A stretch of DNA of 64,000 bases. Origin: Adineta vaga (taxonomy: Eukaryota; Rotifera). Position 1 is the first letter of the stretch. Each line of letters starts with the position of its first letter. Of this stretch, positions 36,222 to 48,500 are shown in pieces. The DNA lies in assembly GCA_021613535.1 (NCBI GenBank), contig CP075494.1, positions 3,906,001 through 3,970,000 of the forward strand, written 5' to 3'. Both the position numbers and the translations under genes were made by a program. Below the pieces are notes generated by a model. The model did not search any database and was not told the DNA's origin. It saw only the letters and a list, made by a program, of their open reading frames with translations.

Positions 36222-37378
36222 TTATTTTTCAACTAAAGTACCTAGCGGAGATTTATGTGTTGGTATTTTGCTTCCAAAGTGTCTCTGATGAGTGTCCATT
36301 GTGATATGAGGCGCTATTTGGTTGTTGATATGATGTCTATAATAAAAATATTTGCCAAATATTGATTGTGTTTTAAAAATATTAAAATAAACTTCTGAGC
36401 GATAAATAAAGAGTAAAAATGTAATTGATTGAGGTATATAAAGAATTAAATTAGCTGATGTATTTAATCGTAAAAGCCATTTCAAAGAAATATCAACACA
36501 TGAAAATTTCAATGATAAAATCAATTGAGGCAATGTACATAACTGATAAAAAAGAAAGAAAAATATAGATGTATGAATCAGAATAAATTCAAACTTACCA
36601 TTGCAATTAATGGTGCAAAAAAAAGATGATAATGTGTTTGAAATTGCTTCATCCATTGTTTATAATAGGTTGTATGATGAAGAATAGCTTTTCGATGACT
36701 AATTGATGCTATTATTAAACACGTTGATATAATATGTAAAGAAAATGGAATAAATAAATGAATAAAAGTAAATATTTGATTTAATATTAATAAATCTGAT
36801 GGATATTTGATTTGACATACAAATTTTCCTGGTGCAACAGGATCTGGTAATGTAACACGACAAACTAATTCATGAATATGCATTAAAATGACAATAAGAA
36901 TTGTAAATATTATCTGTTTTATTGCATTGGATTTCGTACGAATTCGATGTAAATAATGATTTAATTCAAATGATTGAAGTGATCGATGAAAACCAATTAA
37001 ACCATTTAACCATAAACATATTCGAGTAAATATTGATGCTAAACCAGATATTAAATTACAAATAAAAAAAAATGGTATATAACTAAGAGAATCAATTAAT
37101 TGAAATAAACGACATTCAAGCATTAAAATACCAAATAATGATGCACAACTGTAAATTAATAAATATATTCCAACTGTAGTTGATCTTATTGCTGTTTGTC
37201 GAAATGTATCAATTGATATTATATTTGATATAATACTCAATGTAAACATTATTGTAACAGAAAATGCATAAGCAAATGTCATTAAATCTTGTTGATTAAC
37301 TTCACTTGTACGAATATCTGTTTTCATACTTGATGCTAAACCAAGTAGAAATATATTAACTGAATTATTACAAGTCAT
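36222..37378 (-). CDS. Orphan rhodopsin-like GPCR, two exons
   Basis: Exon 1 is 36599-37378 and exon 2 is 36222-36542, totalling 366 aa. Seven hydrophobic segments are visible. The extracellular N-terminus carries an NNS glycosylation site. TM3 ends LIGFHRSLQSF, where DRY is replaced. Extracellular loop 2 has GKFVCQIKY with the conserved cysteine. TM5 is followed by a short loop (SISHRKAILHHTTYYKQW). TM7 ends SITFLLFIYRSEVYF, a degenerate NPxxY region. This layout is typical of the expanded bdelloid class A orphan receptors. The ligand is unknown. Unlike the GPCR at 14532, the frame is intact. Confidence 0.78.
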
Positions 37379-38350
37379 TTTTAATCAAGTCAAACCGAAT
37401 ATGTAAAAGAACAAAATCTGAAAATTGTTTTTTGTATTTATATATTATAGAAAGAAGAATGTACTTGAAAATTGTCGTGAACAGAATAAGGTTATTTATT
37501 ATTACGCAGAAGAAAAATATCAAGTTCACATTTTAATTAATGTAAAGAATATGAATCTTATTGACGTCATAATATCTTAAGAATTATTATTTTATTACTA
37601 GTTTTCTATTAATCTTGGAATTTTTGATAATCATCATTTGTTTTGATTGAACAACAATTGAATAAAAATATATCCATATAAATAATTTATGTTCGATTCT
37701 ATATATAACGAAATTAAGAATTTCGTTGTGAAGTTTATTATGTTATGTAAACTGATTGATAGAACATAATTCAGATATACCACGGAAAACCTCAATAATT
37801 AAACGAATATTTACGTGAAATACACATTTGAATGTTCTTAGTTTTCATTATTTTCTCTTACATCTCGACACAAATAAATAGAAATTTAGTATTTTACAAA
37901 AATGGTGTAAAACTTTTTCAATATCAATTATATATTTTAATAATTCATAATGACACACTGTCAATTTGGATTATATTTCTATCTTATACTATTGCGGTAA
38001 AAGTAGAAAGAAGAGGGTGTAGGTGTGGTGTGGGCACGGGTGAGGATGAAGATGAAAGTGTAATAACTCTTCCCTCTCACCCAAACATCTGTTTGTGGAT
38101 TGGTAGTATTTAAAAGAAAAACATAAGTTTATTCTGTTAATGACGTCATATTTAAAAAATCATCCAGTTCTTTCATAATGTATTCTTTATTTACTGAAGG
38201 AAAAAAACGCAGGATTAATATAACATATCATTTGGATTAAACATAAGAAAGGAGGTTTCTTTTGAAATACAAATCTTAAGTAAATAAGCACGAAAAAATG
38301 AACGCGGATCATATAGTTTTTAAAATTGATTTTTTTTTCGTTGTTTCCGT
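37379..38350. other. Intergenic region with hairpin
   Basis: Apart from the GT/CA hairpin near 38014-38092 I see no gene. The small frame at 37832-38113 (+) runs through the repeat and is not credible. Confidence 0.4.
38014..38092. repeat. Telomere-like hairpin element
   Basis: The left part GAGGGTGTAGGTGTGGTGTG followed by GGCACGGGTGAGG (from 38014) faces CCCTCTCACCCAAAC (about 38072-38086), whose complement is GTTTGGGTGAGAGGG. It lies about 260 bases 3' of the stop of the minus-strand gene at 38351. Confidence 0.6.
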
Positions 38351-38617
38351 TTATTTCTGTTGTTTCTTTTCCTTTTCGTTCGGTTGTTTCGGCTTTCCAT
38401 ATTCATAATGACTGCCATCTGGATATTTTTCTCCATCTTTGTTAGCTGGATGATAATGGTTTTTTTGTCCTACTCCATGAGCAGTGTGATGAACAGGCGA
38501 TCGTCCACGACTATGACTTCGAGCTCGTTCTCTGGCTTCTGCTTTGCTATTACATTGTACGAAATGTTGATGTGGCTTGTCACTACCACCTATCTTTCGA
38601 GGAACATGATCGCTCAT
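38351..38617 (-). CDS. Small basic His-rich protein
   Basis: This is an 88-aa intronless frame with no signal peptide. The core reads SKAEARERARSHSRGRSP, then VHHTAHGVGQKNHYHPANKDG and DGSHYEYG, ending in a lysine/glutamine tail. The arrangement of an Ala/Arg-rich helix, a His-Gly segment and an HYHP..DG..HY.Y motif resembles C-terminal modules I recall from bacterial Rhs-type and phage proteins. This is recall, not a search result. If correct it could be a bacterial acquisition. Function is unknown. Confidence 0.5.
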   Translation of the reverse strand: MSDHVPRKIGGSDKPHQHFVQCNSKAEARERARSHSRGRSPVHHTAHGVGQKNHYHPANKDGEKYPDGSHYEYGKPKQPNEKEKKQQK

Positions 38618-39104
38618 TTTTAAAAGAACTTGTTCAAACAGATAAGCTTTCTATCTGAAATAAATAGAGAAAGTCAGTAAGATCAAAAACTTATCTTACT
38701 CAAAAATGCCTCAGAGACTGCTTATTGTGAATAGTTTCTTCTGAGAGAGGTTTCAGACGAAATCAAATTAAAGCTTTGCGTGATTACTTGTCTCGTCATT
38801 GATGTAAATGCTCGTTTTTTGTATGACCTATAATACATTGCCAAATAGCTGTTATAAAAGCAATACGAATAGAGAGAACGAACAAAATATACACACGTCT
38901 ATAACGGTGCATATTTATGTATATAAGATAAAATGAAAGGAATAAACCAACATATATGAAAAAACAGGAAAAAACCATATCTAGGGTGGGTGTGGGTTCG
39001 AAGAGAATGCCAATGTAGACATCGACAACACGTATTTTGTTTAAGTACAACAAAAAAAATCATCACATTTTCGTAGATGAAAAAAAATGTTGTTTTATTG
39101 TTTA
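38618..39104. other. Intergenic region with one telomere-like arm
   Basis: AGGGTGGGTGTGGGTTCGAA at 38983-39002 is a single G-rich arm about 105 bases 3' of the F-box gene stop. No coding exon is supported. Confidence 0.4.
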
Positions 39105-40850
39105 TTAACGAATCCATAGACGAATATATTTCATAAATCGTGCATCTCTGTTGATGATAACACATGGTAAACGAGCTCGTAACCATATAATCAATTCATC
39201 ATCGATCGGAAATAATGTCGATCTATTTTCCCATTGATCATCTTGACAATGAACTTTTAACGTACGAAGATTTGGTAATCCATCAACTAGATCGATAATA
39301 TTGGTTCGCTTGTCGATAATCAAAGAAAGAAATTCACATTGAAGACCTAATGGTGAGTTCATTAAGACAGAACATTTGTAAGTGTTGAAAGACGTTGTAA
39401 TATTATTGATCGAACAGCATGCATTTTGAAAATGAAGTGGTCGAATTGAACGACTGATGAGATTCAATGGTATCTCTTGAACAAACAATGGAAACCAAGC
39501 TAGTATCTCTAATGAATACAGATGAGGTGCTCGATCGATTAATTTTTGTAGTTGATGTACAGCCAGATTAGCATCGATCAATGGAAAACATCCAACTTCA
39601 AGAATCATTAATCTATCAAATTGTGGTAAGTTAGATAAGATGAAATCAGTGAAAGGTAATGTTAGATGAAGATGTCGAATATACGAAAAATACATATACG
39701 TGCGTGCAAATGCAAAGTGAATTAAGGATGGCAAATAATCATATTCTGATGGACATGTCGATTTAGTACGAGTAGTATAGCTCGATGGTTGAATAACAAA
39801 ATAATCTGAATGCTCAGGAAGTGTGTAAAGAAAAATTTCACTTTTAACATTATCTGGTGTCCATTGACATCGAACAAACCATTGATGGTCTTCAATCCAA
39901 AAAGGAGTACGATATGAATCAAATAAAGTATCAATGGTCTTCTCAATATCATTACAATCAATCGATTTATAGCTCATGAAAAAACCGAATATTTTAAGTT
40001 TTGGTAGATAATCAACAATAAGTTCTTTCCATTGATGACCATTGATGACAACATTTGCAGTTTTAACTATCAAACATAATAAATTCGGTGTATTTTGTAG
40101 CAGATTGAACATTGCTCTAGAGTTGTCTGACACGAAAAGCTGTAAAGCAGTGATATATTGAATTGAAGATTTCAATTGTTTATCAACGATAATATCAGGC
40201 AGACAAACATCTAGTCGATGAATATTCGGCGTAGATCGTAATAATTCAAAGAATTCGTTCCATTGCCATTTAACATGTGGAATCGATACACATCTAATAG
40301 ATTCAGATATGCGTATTGGTATAAAAATGTGATTATTATGCATAAATCTGAAGTCTAATACACAATGAGTAAGTTTTGGTAGAGACCAAAGACATTTGAT
40401 AGTATCATAATGAGATTTATTATAATTTTCAAAGTAACATTCGATGAAACGACAATGAGTTAAATGATGAAGATGACCGCATTGTGAGATAATTTTAGTT
40501 AATAATTCATTTGAACAAACAGAATGAAATGAAAGTGATCGTAAATGAATAAATCGACGAAGAATAAAGTCATCTGTTAGAAACAAATCGATTTGACATG
40601 GTGTCTCATCGGTATTTGCAAGATAAAGAGCAACAATTTGATGAGTAATCAATGGAAGGTATTGTTGACATGTTAAATCAAACTCTTGTTTAGATACGAA
40701 ATGAAAATCGAAACTATGTTTTCGAAAATATTCAATGAGAAGTGTGTCGAAACGAGAGTTAAGATTGTAAAAAGCACGAAATAAATAAATGCCATTGAGA
40801 TATTCAAACAATAATAATAATAATTCGTTAGCTAATAATTCGAGACTCAT
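39105..40850 (-). CDS. F-box/degenerate-LRR protein
   Basis: I choose the Met at 40850 (MSLELLANELLLLLFEYL), because its paralogue at 54872 starts at the same point; an ATG six codons upstream is also in frame. Residues 1-45 form the F-box, which binds Skp1 in SCF ubiquitin ligases. The remaining roughly 535 residues have irregular Leu-rich repeats (HLRSLSFHSV, PNLLCLIVKTA, HLYSLEILAWFP, PNLRTLKVHC) and end RLWIR. The gene is intronless. The substrate is unknown. It is clearly homologous end to end with the plus-strand copy at 54872 but strongly diverged. Confidence 0.75.
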   Translation of the reverse strand: MSLELLANELLLLLFEYLNGIYLFRAFYNLNSRFDTLLIEYFRKHSFDFHFVSKQEFDLTCQQYLPLITHQIVALYLANTDETPCQIDLFLTDDFILRRFIHLRSLSFHSVCSNELLTKIISQCGHLHHLTHCRFIECYFENYNKSHYDTIKCLWSLPKLTHCVLDFRFMHNNHIFIPIRISESIRCVSIPHVKWQWNEFFELLRSTPNIHRLDVCLPDIIVDKQLKSSIQYITALQLFVSDNSRAMFNLLQNTPNLLCLIVKTANVVINGHQWKELIVDYLPKLKIFGFFMSYKSIDCNDIEKTIDTLFDSYRTPFWIEDHQWFVRCQWTPDNVKSEIFLYTLPEHSDYFVIQPSSYTTRTKSTCPSEYDYLPSLIHFAFARTYMYFSYIRHLHLTLPFTDFILSNLPQFDRLMILEVGCFPLIDANLAVHQLQKLIDRAPHLYSLEILAWFPLFVQEIPLNLISRSIRPLHFQNACCSINNITTSFNTYKCSVLMNSPLGLQCEFLSLIIDKRTNIIDLVDGLPNLRTLKVHCQDDQWENRSTLFPIDDELIIWLRARLPCVIINRDARFMKYIRLWIR

Positions 40851-41064
40851 CTTCGATAGAACGTGCAACAGAAAAGAAATTATTCATTATGTTGCTCTTT
40901 ATAAAGATCGATTGCCTCGCAGAGAATATGTCACTTATTTTTGCCGTCGTCGGGCAACACATAGATCGTACGACGATAAAGAACAAGCGTCATATTAATC
41001 GGTTATTTCCTCCGAATTTTATTGCTTGAATGTGATGAAAAATTCTCATACAGTTTCGACAAAA

Positions 41065-44000
41065 TCATTCATCTTTCCAATTTAGTTGCACATTTCGCAT
41101 TACTAAGTCTTCGATACGTGTCCATGTCTTAGTAATTAAACAATAACTAACGTCAAGCTTTATTATCGTCTAAATTGAAAAGAAAAGAAAATTATTGATC
41201 ATTCAATAGTGAAACAATGAAAACTACTTTATTCTGTTCTAATGCTTCAACAAGGAAATGCGATCCTTTCTCTCCAATACCAGTGTTTCTAATATCCAAT
41301 GCGGTTAATGTCTATTTCAAAGCGAAAGTCAAACTATGTTAAAATCATAATAATCAGATTAAATACTGTGTTATTCTCTAAAATATTGGCAATATATTGT
41401 GCACCTGTATCTCCGATTTGATTACCAGCTAGATTCAATGTAGTCAATATCTAGTAGGAATAAGAAGACAAATCTATAAAGTAGAGTTGGAAAATAATTA
41501 ATACTGTGTGATTTCGCACTGTCTCAGAATGACGTAATCCATGTTCTTGGATAATATTGTTGCTAAGATCGATCCTACTCAACGTCTAATATGTTAGATG
41601 GAGAATAGAATGAGAAGAGAAGAGAGACGGGATGATTATTACTGTATTTTTCCGTAGTGTCTCAGAGAAATATTGTGCTCCTTGATCTCTAATAGTATTG
41701 CCACCAAGAATTATCGTTGTCAATGTCGTATTGTTTTGTATTGCATCAGCCAGATATTGTGCTCCATTGATACCAATCTGATTTCGTTCAAGATTGAGTG
41801 AGATCAATGTCTATGTTAGAATATTAAACCACATCCGAGATAATTACAGAAAAAAAATCATCATTACCTTACTATTTCGTAGTACATCAGCTAAATATTC
41901 TGCTGCATGACTATTGATTTGATTACCGCTGAGATCCAGTGTAGTTAATGTCTATGCAATAGATCTTGATAATAAGTACGAAAGATGGAGAGAAAAAAAT
42001 TCGAATTACTGTATTGTTACGCAATGCATTTGCGAGGAATCGAACTCCATCTATGCCAATATTATTTGTTGGAAGGATAAGTGTAGTTAATGTCTATCAG
42101 ATAGAATCAATACAAATACATGAAAATGTTGAAAATACGATAGATATCACTGTGTTTCTCATAAGAGCATTAGCAAGATGTTGTGTTCCTTCATTTCCAA
42201 TTTGATTCCGTCCAAGATCGAGAATAGTTAAAGCCTGCTCGAATAGATCAGACAGATAGAAAAAAGGTACGAAAAAGTGACTTTTACTCTATTCTGCTGC
42301 AAAGCACGTGCAAGATATTCTGCTCCTTGGTTCTTGGTTGCATTGTTTTGTAGACTAAGTGTAGTTATTGTCTGTTTCACAAAACAATAATAAGAGGAAA
42401 TACAAACAAAATAAGAATTACCAAGTTATGCTGGAGCGCATTGAAAAGCTGCTTGATGCCTTGTTCTGTGATACTATTACGTCCAAGATCGAGCTTAGTC
42501 AACGTCTATTGAAAAAAAACACATGTATACCTATAGAAGACCAAGAGCATAATAAAAATCACCGTGTTCTTCGTTATTGCATCAGCGAGATATTGTACAC
42601 CCGTATCGTCGACTTGATTGTATTCAATATCTAGTGTAGCCAATGTCTATTTCAAGAAATAAAAGAAAAATAAAAGAGATTCGAAGAGAGAGTGAATGTC
42701 ACCGCATTTTTTAGCAATGCAAAAGCGATACATCGTATTCCTTCGTTGCTGATAGATATACATCCAAGTTTCAAATCAGTCAACGTCTATTTAACAAAAT
42801 CGTGATACATAACAACCTCAAGGGAAAAGTTATCATTACCATATTCGTTAGCAGTGCATCAGCAAGATAAAATGCTCCTTGATCTTTAATTTCATTGAAT
42901 GAGAGATCAAGTTTGAACAGTGTCTGTAAAATACAATGAATATAGATGTGGAATAACAATAAGAGGCATATAGAACTTACTTTATTGTGTAGTAGTACAT
43001 CGACAAAATATTGTACTCCTTGCTCCGTTATAAAATTTTGTCGGAGGCTAAGTGAAGTTAATGTCTTTCAAAAAAAGAATGGGAGTAGATAAATGAAAGA
43101 TAACATAAAATTTGTTGATACCTTATTTTCTCTCAGTGCATTTACAAGATAGAAAGCTCCTTGATCATCGATACTACTGGAATCAAGTGCAAGCGAATGC
43201 AGTCTCTTTTATAAAGAAACAATGATCATTATATAGATAGTAAGATAATAAATGTTACCGTATCAGTTCGTAATGCTTCAGCGAGATACTGAGTACCTAA
43301 ATTACCGATACGTTGTGTCAAAGTGAGACGTGTTAAGGTCTACATACAACATAAAAAATATTGAAAATGGGCATTTCTTATGTTCCAAGAAATCGATACA
43401 TACTTCTGCGATGATCATTTTGCTTGTTTCATTTGTCCATCTTCTGGTCAGAAGACGGATATTACTCGTGGATGATATTTCACATCGAAATACGGTTTCT
43501 ACATCATCATTCTCATCTACGTTCGTATAAAGTCTGATTTCAGAAACGCCAAATCGTTTTTTCATTGTAAAATCACAAGTGACTAACCAACGTTTATGAT
43601 CAAGCCAAAATGGTGATTGAAATGTCTTAATAATGGAACTAAGACTAGGAGCCTGCTTTTCCTGGAGAGGCGAAATGATTTTGAAACAAAACTTGAATTT
43701 ATTTAACGAAGGTAATTTCGTTTGAATGAGTTCTTCCCAAAAATAACCGTCGAATATGGAATCAAAGCGGGACAAACATGAACCGAGTTTGAGATAAACA
43801 AGTGACGGGGTCGATGAAAGAACCAGCTGGAATTCTTCAATTGAATATCGACAGTTACTAATAGTCAGAGACGTCAACTGCGGGTAACATTCATTAGTCA
43901 AAGATAATGAAGGTTTTGTGTAAATATATTTCGATGCAGCAAACTGTATTATGAGTGTTTGTAGTTGAGATAAACGGCGAAGAATTAAGAAATAAATGTC

Positions 44001-44597
44001 ATAAGAACATTCTCTGATTGAGAGATATGATAGAGTGCAGTGAACAGGCCATGAAATCTCTGTAATATGATAGTTGTGATTTTCCAAATGAAACTTCTGA
44101 AGTCGATTATATTGAGCAAAGAATTTTGAGAGAATAGTGACAACATGATTTACTGGCGAATTGGATGCATTCGTACTAGAATAATTTAATTTATAAGAAT
44201 CGACTGTCAGCGAGACTAAAGAATCGGTGGCAAAATGTTCCAGAAATCGTTCCAGATTTGTTTCCTTGATTTGATCGAGAGTCAACGAATGCAGCCGAGT
44301 AAATTGAGTAATTTCAAATATTGAGAAGAATAAATCGATGTTGTCTGATGTTTGTTCGTCTTTGTCGGAAGCAATTATTGCAGTGACATATTCAGGTCGA
44401 ATAAAACGAGAAACAAATCTTAGATGTGATTGAGATATTGTAGTAAGATCAACACGAACTCGGTCATAGCTATTGATGGCAGCATTGAATCGTTTGCAAA
44501 CTAACGGTATCGATCTAAGAGCAGTCTGACTATCGAGATAATCAAAAATCCGATGAAGAATTTCAGTAGGTAAATTGATAAAAGTTACGTTCGACAT
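41065..44597 (-). CDS. F-box protein with ribonuclease-inhibitor-type LRR array, about 17 exons
   Basis: Exon 1 (43404-44597) encodes MSNVTFINLPTEILHRIFDYL, a canonical F-box, then about 350 residues of irregular LRR. Fifteen short exons follow (from 43259-43339 down to the one ending near 41230). Each encodes one 27-29-residue RI-type repeat such as TLTTIILGGNTIRDQGAQYF, separated by introns of about 50-60 bases. Exon 12 (about 41642-41812) encodes two repeats, so an intron was lost there. The last exon (41065 to about 41171) encodes TIIKLDVSYCLITKTWTRIE and ends NWKDE. Repeats start in the same phase, so exons can be gained or lost without breaking the frame. It is probably an SCF substrate receptor. 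Confidence 0.8.
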
Positions 44598-45229
44598 GAT
44601 TAATAATCTGAAAATATTTGGTTGACATAGTGGTGATTCAGTACAAGATGAGCAAGGAAAAAGTGAAAATCAGTTTTTATTACATGTTACTAGCAGCAGT
44701 GTCGTGTTTACGTGCTCTTTTTTTATACAGTATTCACACGTGTGTGAAAAAGGAAAGAAAAAAAGAAGAAAATGCGTCATTCGTACGTTTCATTTCATAC
44801 ATCTAGATATTATTTTTATAGAAAAAAACTGATCCTTTATTGCCAGCATAGTCTCCATATATAAATTATTAGTCCTTGTATTATGAAAAGAACTAATTTT
44901 TATTTCCAAAGTAGAAGTTCAAAAAAAGTAATGCTTCATTTAGCAATTAAGTACCACCTTGATATATGAGATCATTAAAATTCAAAGTGAAATGATAAAT
45001 CAATAAAATGTGGATATGAGTAGACAACACAAAATCACATCCACTCACATGCGTAACGTCAAAACAGTTCCTTCGGAGTAGTGACTTACAGTAATGGAAA
45101 CAAACACAGAACAAACTTACAAGTGTTACTTGCATTTATGGTTGATCGGTATTTGGTTTCTCTATTGATTTTGTATTGTTTTCTTTAGCCTAACCAATTC
45201 AAAGAAAGAAAAAAAGAAAGATTTCTTAC
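44598..45229. other. Intergenic region with diverged hairpin
   Basis: A GT/CA inverted repeat lies at about 45008-45054 (TGTGGATATGAGTAG against ATCCACTCACATGCG). No gene is supported. Confidence 0.4.
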
Positions 45230-45412
45230 TGGAGAGTAAAGGCATTAATTCTGTTGGAAATTTTGCTTTTATAAAATCTGGCTGGTAATTTTGAAATTCA
45301 TCAATTGAGTAATCTGAATCATACAACAAGGTGAGACTTGATTTAAAACTTGAAATTTTTACCCAGTAGGGTGCATCCACAAAAAAGACATATAATACTG
45401 GAGCTGTGATCT
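45230..45412 (-). pseudogene. Isolated exon-like fragment
   Basis: An acceptor (TATAG) is followed by an open exon reading ITAPVLYVFFVDAPYWVKI and DSDYSIDEFQNYQPDF, then a GTAAGA donor and a possible stop just after the next acceptor. Only about 100 bases separate it from the divergent PARP gene, too little for the rest of a gene. It is probably a 3' relic of an unrecognised gene. Confidence 0.35.
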
Positions 45413-45514
45413 ATATGAAAAGCATCAGAAATCGCTTTGACAATTTTTCGTTTCTACCTCTATACAATAATAAGGATTGTTCTTTTATTTAAGTTTTGAG
45501 TTGTTCGATAATTG

Positions 45515-48500
45515 ATGGCATCAAATGAAGAAATGCGTCGTTGGCGTGTTGAAATAACGTCTCTTCCTAAAGTCATTACCGTAGATCAATTAGCTTTATT
45601 ATTGCAGCTCGATGATGCCTCGCGTATTTACATTCCACAATGTCAGCCATCTTTAACTTATTATGCATGGATCAATAGCTTTGATAATGAACAAGATGCA
45701 AATGATTTTGCGCAGCAAAAATCAGGATTAATCCTTTCGAATTTATCCATAAAGTGTGTTGCAGTTAAACCGAAAGACGACGAAGCGAAAGAGAAACGTC
45801 AGCCACTAAGAGGTCTCGAGGATATTCAACCATTGATGAGATCTTCATCAATGAGTCTTATTCCAAACGACACTAATATAAGTGACTTTCCAGAGCATCA
45901 AGAACAAACAAACGAGAAATTTCATCGTCAGCAACAGCATCGAACTGCAAAAGAACGAGAAGGTAAGCTCTCATATTCACCTAAGAGAAGACAGTTAATT
46001 CAATAGAAAAATATAAATGCATTTTAGGAAGACCTGCGACACCAATTATTAAACCGAAGCTTCGCAATTCCTCCGCAAAAAGACAACTCATAGAGACAAT
46101 TGAGTTGAGTAGTGCTCAATATAATTTTCTTGAATCTTTTGGCAACAAAGTCATCGCTACGATTCGCAAGGAACCAGGTATCGTAGATGTGAAAGTCAAG
46201 GAAGGTAAACTTTACCTATCAGGACCCAGTTCCGTAATAATAAATGTGAAATCTTATTTAAATCAAACACTTCATGAGCAAAATGTAACAATTACTGCTG
46301 TATTGAAGCAATATTTGGAAAAATATGGTAAACCAACTTTTTTAAAGCGATTTTTACAAAAGTATTCTGTTGGAATATCTTCTACTCAAATATTAAGCAA
46401 CAGTCCGTTGACTGTTAAGAACACAACTATCAATAGACCTCTTGATAGTAATCCTGATGGAGATCAATCTGAAGATGATGACGATGATGCCAAAAGTGAT
46501 ATTTTAGGTGCGTCAGCAAATATCACAGCTGGCACCGTACATCTTAAATGCCGTCGTAGTCGTGCTCAAAATGTTTTTATTCAAGTAACATTATGCAGTG
46601 ATTCAGAAGATGTGTTATCTAAAGCCATCAAAACACTACGAAGTTATTCATTGCATGATCAATCAGAAGTATTAACACAAGATGAAATCACATTTATTGT
46701 AAGTCAATTGCCAAAAGGAAAACTTCCTTTACAAAAGAAGACTACAACTCGTGAGAAGTCTTTCCAAATCAAAGATTATCTCATACGATTCATTCAATCT
46801 AATACAAATTCAACCGTACAGATCTTTATAGATTATAAAAATGGTATATGGTATTTAAAAATGAGAGGATTCAAAGATCACGTGAGCAATGCTATGTCCA
46901 AGATAAAAAACTGGCTGAATGATAATGTCCAAACTGAAATACAACTTCCAATTTCAAAAGTAATGGCAATTTTTCTTCGAACAAAAGGTTCATCCGATAT
47001 TAAAAAGCTGGAAAAAACTTATTCTGTAAAGATTACTAGTTTCTCACCACGAATCTGTAAACATGCGAACGATGAGCAAGATGATGATGACGATGATCAT
47101 CATTGTTTAAAATTGACTGGTTCTACCTTACATATAAGTTTAGCACAAACAAATGTTGAAAATTTTCTTGATAACTTATTCGAACAAGAAAAAGATTTTT
47201 CTTGTCCTAGCTGGGATATTGCAAAGAATATTTCTCAAATTCTTCGTGGGCATCTGAAAAAAATACAAGACTCAGATGACAGTCACGTGATAGGCTGGAT
47301 TAAATCTTATACGACAGCTGAAAGACTGGATACATTACCAAAAATCACTTTAACATCAGTTGGTCGAAATGCAGAAGCAGTGGATGATGTCCTTGAACAA
47401 TGTCAAGGTGTTATCGACGGATATGTTGTTTGGAAACCGTCTTCAGACGAATATCGTGCGATAAAAAATGCATTACTAGGGAGAAAAACACCGTCTATCG
47501 ATGAATTTCAACAACAATGGAATACTAATATACGTATGGATCGGGAAACGAGTACGATCATCATTCCTGCAAGATCAAAAATAATTGCGGATGATATTAA
47601 AGAAGCTTTGTTGAATTTAACTGAAGAAACGAAAACACAAATAAATCGTATCTCTGAGTGCATTCCTATTCCATCCACGATTCGTCGTTTTGTAAATCAA
47701 ACTATCGATTCTGTACTCGAAGAAGCCAGATCACAAAGAGTTTATATAGAATCGAAAAATCCTAATAGAATAACATTCCATGGTCGTTCTGATATTGTCA
47801 CTGAATTGAAACAAAAGATGAATTCAATTATCGATGATATTCAAGCAAAAAGTATTACGCATCGATTGACATTATCAACAATCGAGTCGGACTTTATGCG
47901 TGCGGAAAAATACAAATATCCAACTCGTATTGAACGAGACACAGATACTGTCATTCGAGATATTAAAGCCGATACAGCTACTTCCTCATCGAAGATTATC
48001 GATGATGATTTCCACTCGACTCTAACTACAATTGTCAATCATCGTGGTCAAACCATTGTCGTTGAAAAAGGTGATATTACAAAGGTTAATAATGTCGATG
48101 CGATTGTTAATTCAGCAAATGGATCATTGTATCATGCGGGTGGTGTCGATAAAGCAATTGCTGATGCTGCTGGTCCGACAATAGTTCAAGAATGTCAACA
48201 AATAATTGCTCGAAACAATGGTATGCCTATTGCGGCAGGTAAAGCAGTAAAAACAACAGCTGGAAATCTTCCTTTCAAATGTATTATTCATGCCATTGGT
48301 CCTCAATATACTGATGGAAATCGACACGAACGTCCACTTCTATTTTCGAGCATCTTGAAAAGTTTACAATTGGCTGAAGATGAAGGTTGCAAAAGCATTG
48401 CTATACCAGCAATCAGTTCGAAAACTTATGGTTTTCCGTTAACGGATTGTACAAATATTCTTGTTCGTGCAGTTAAACAATTCTTTGCTGATTATCCACA

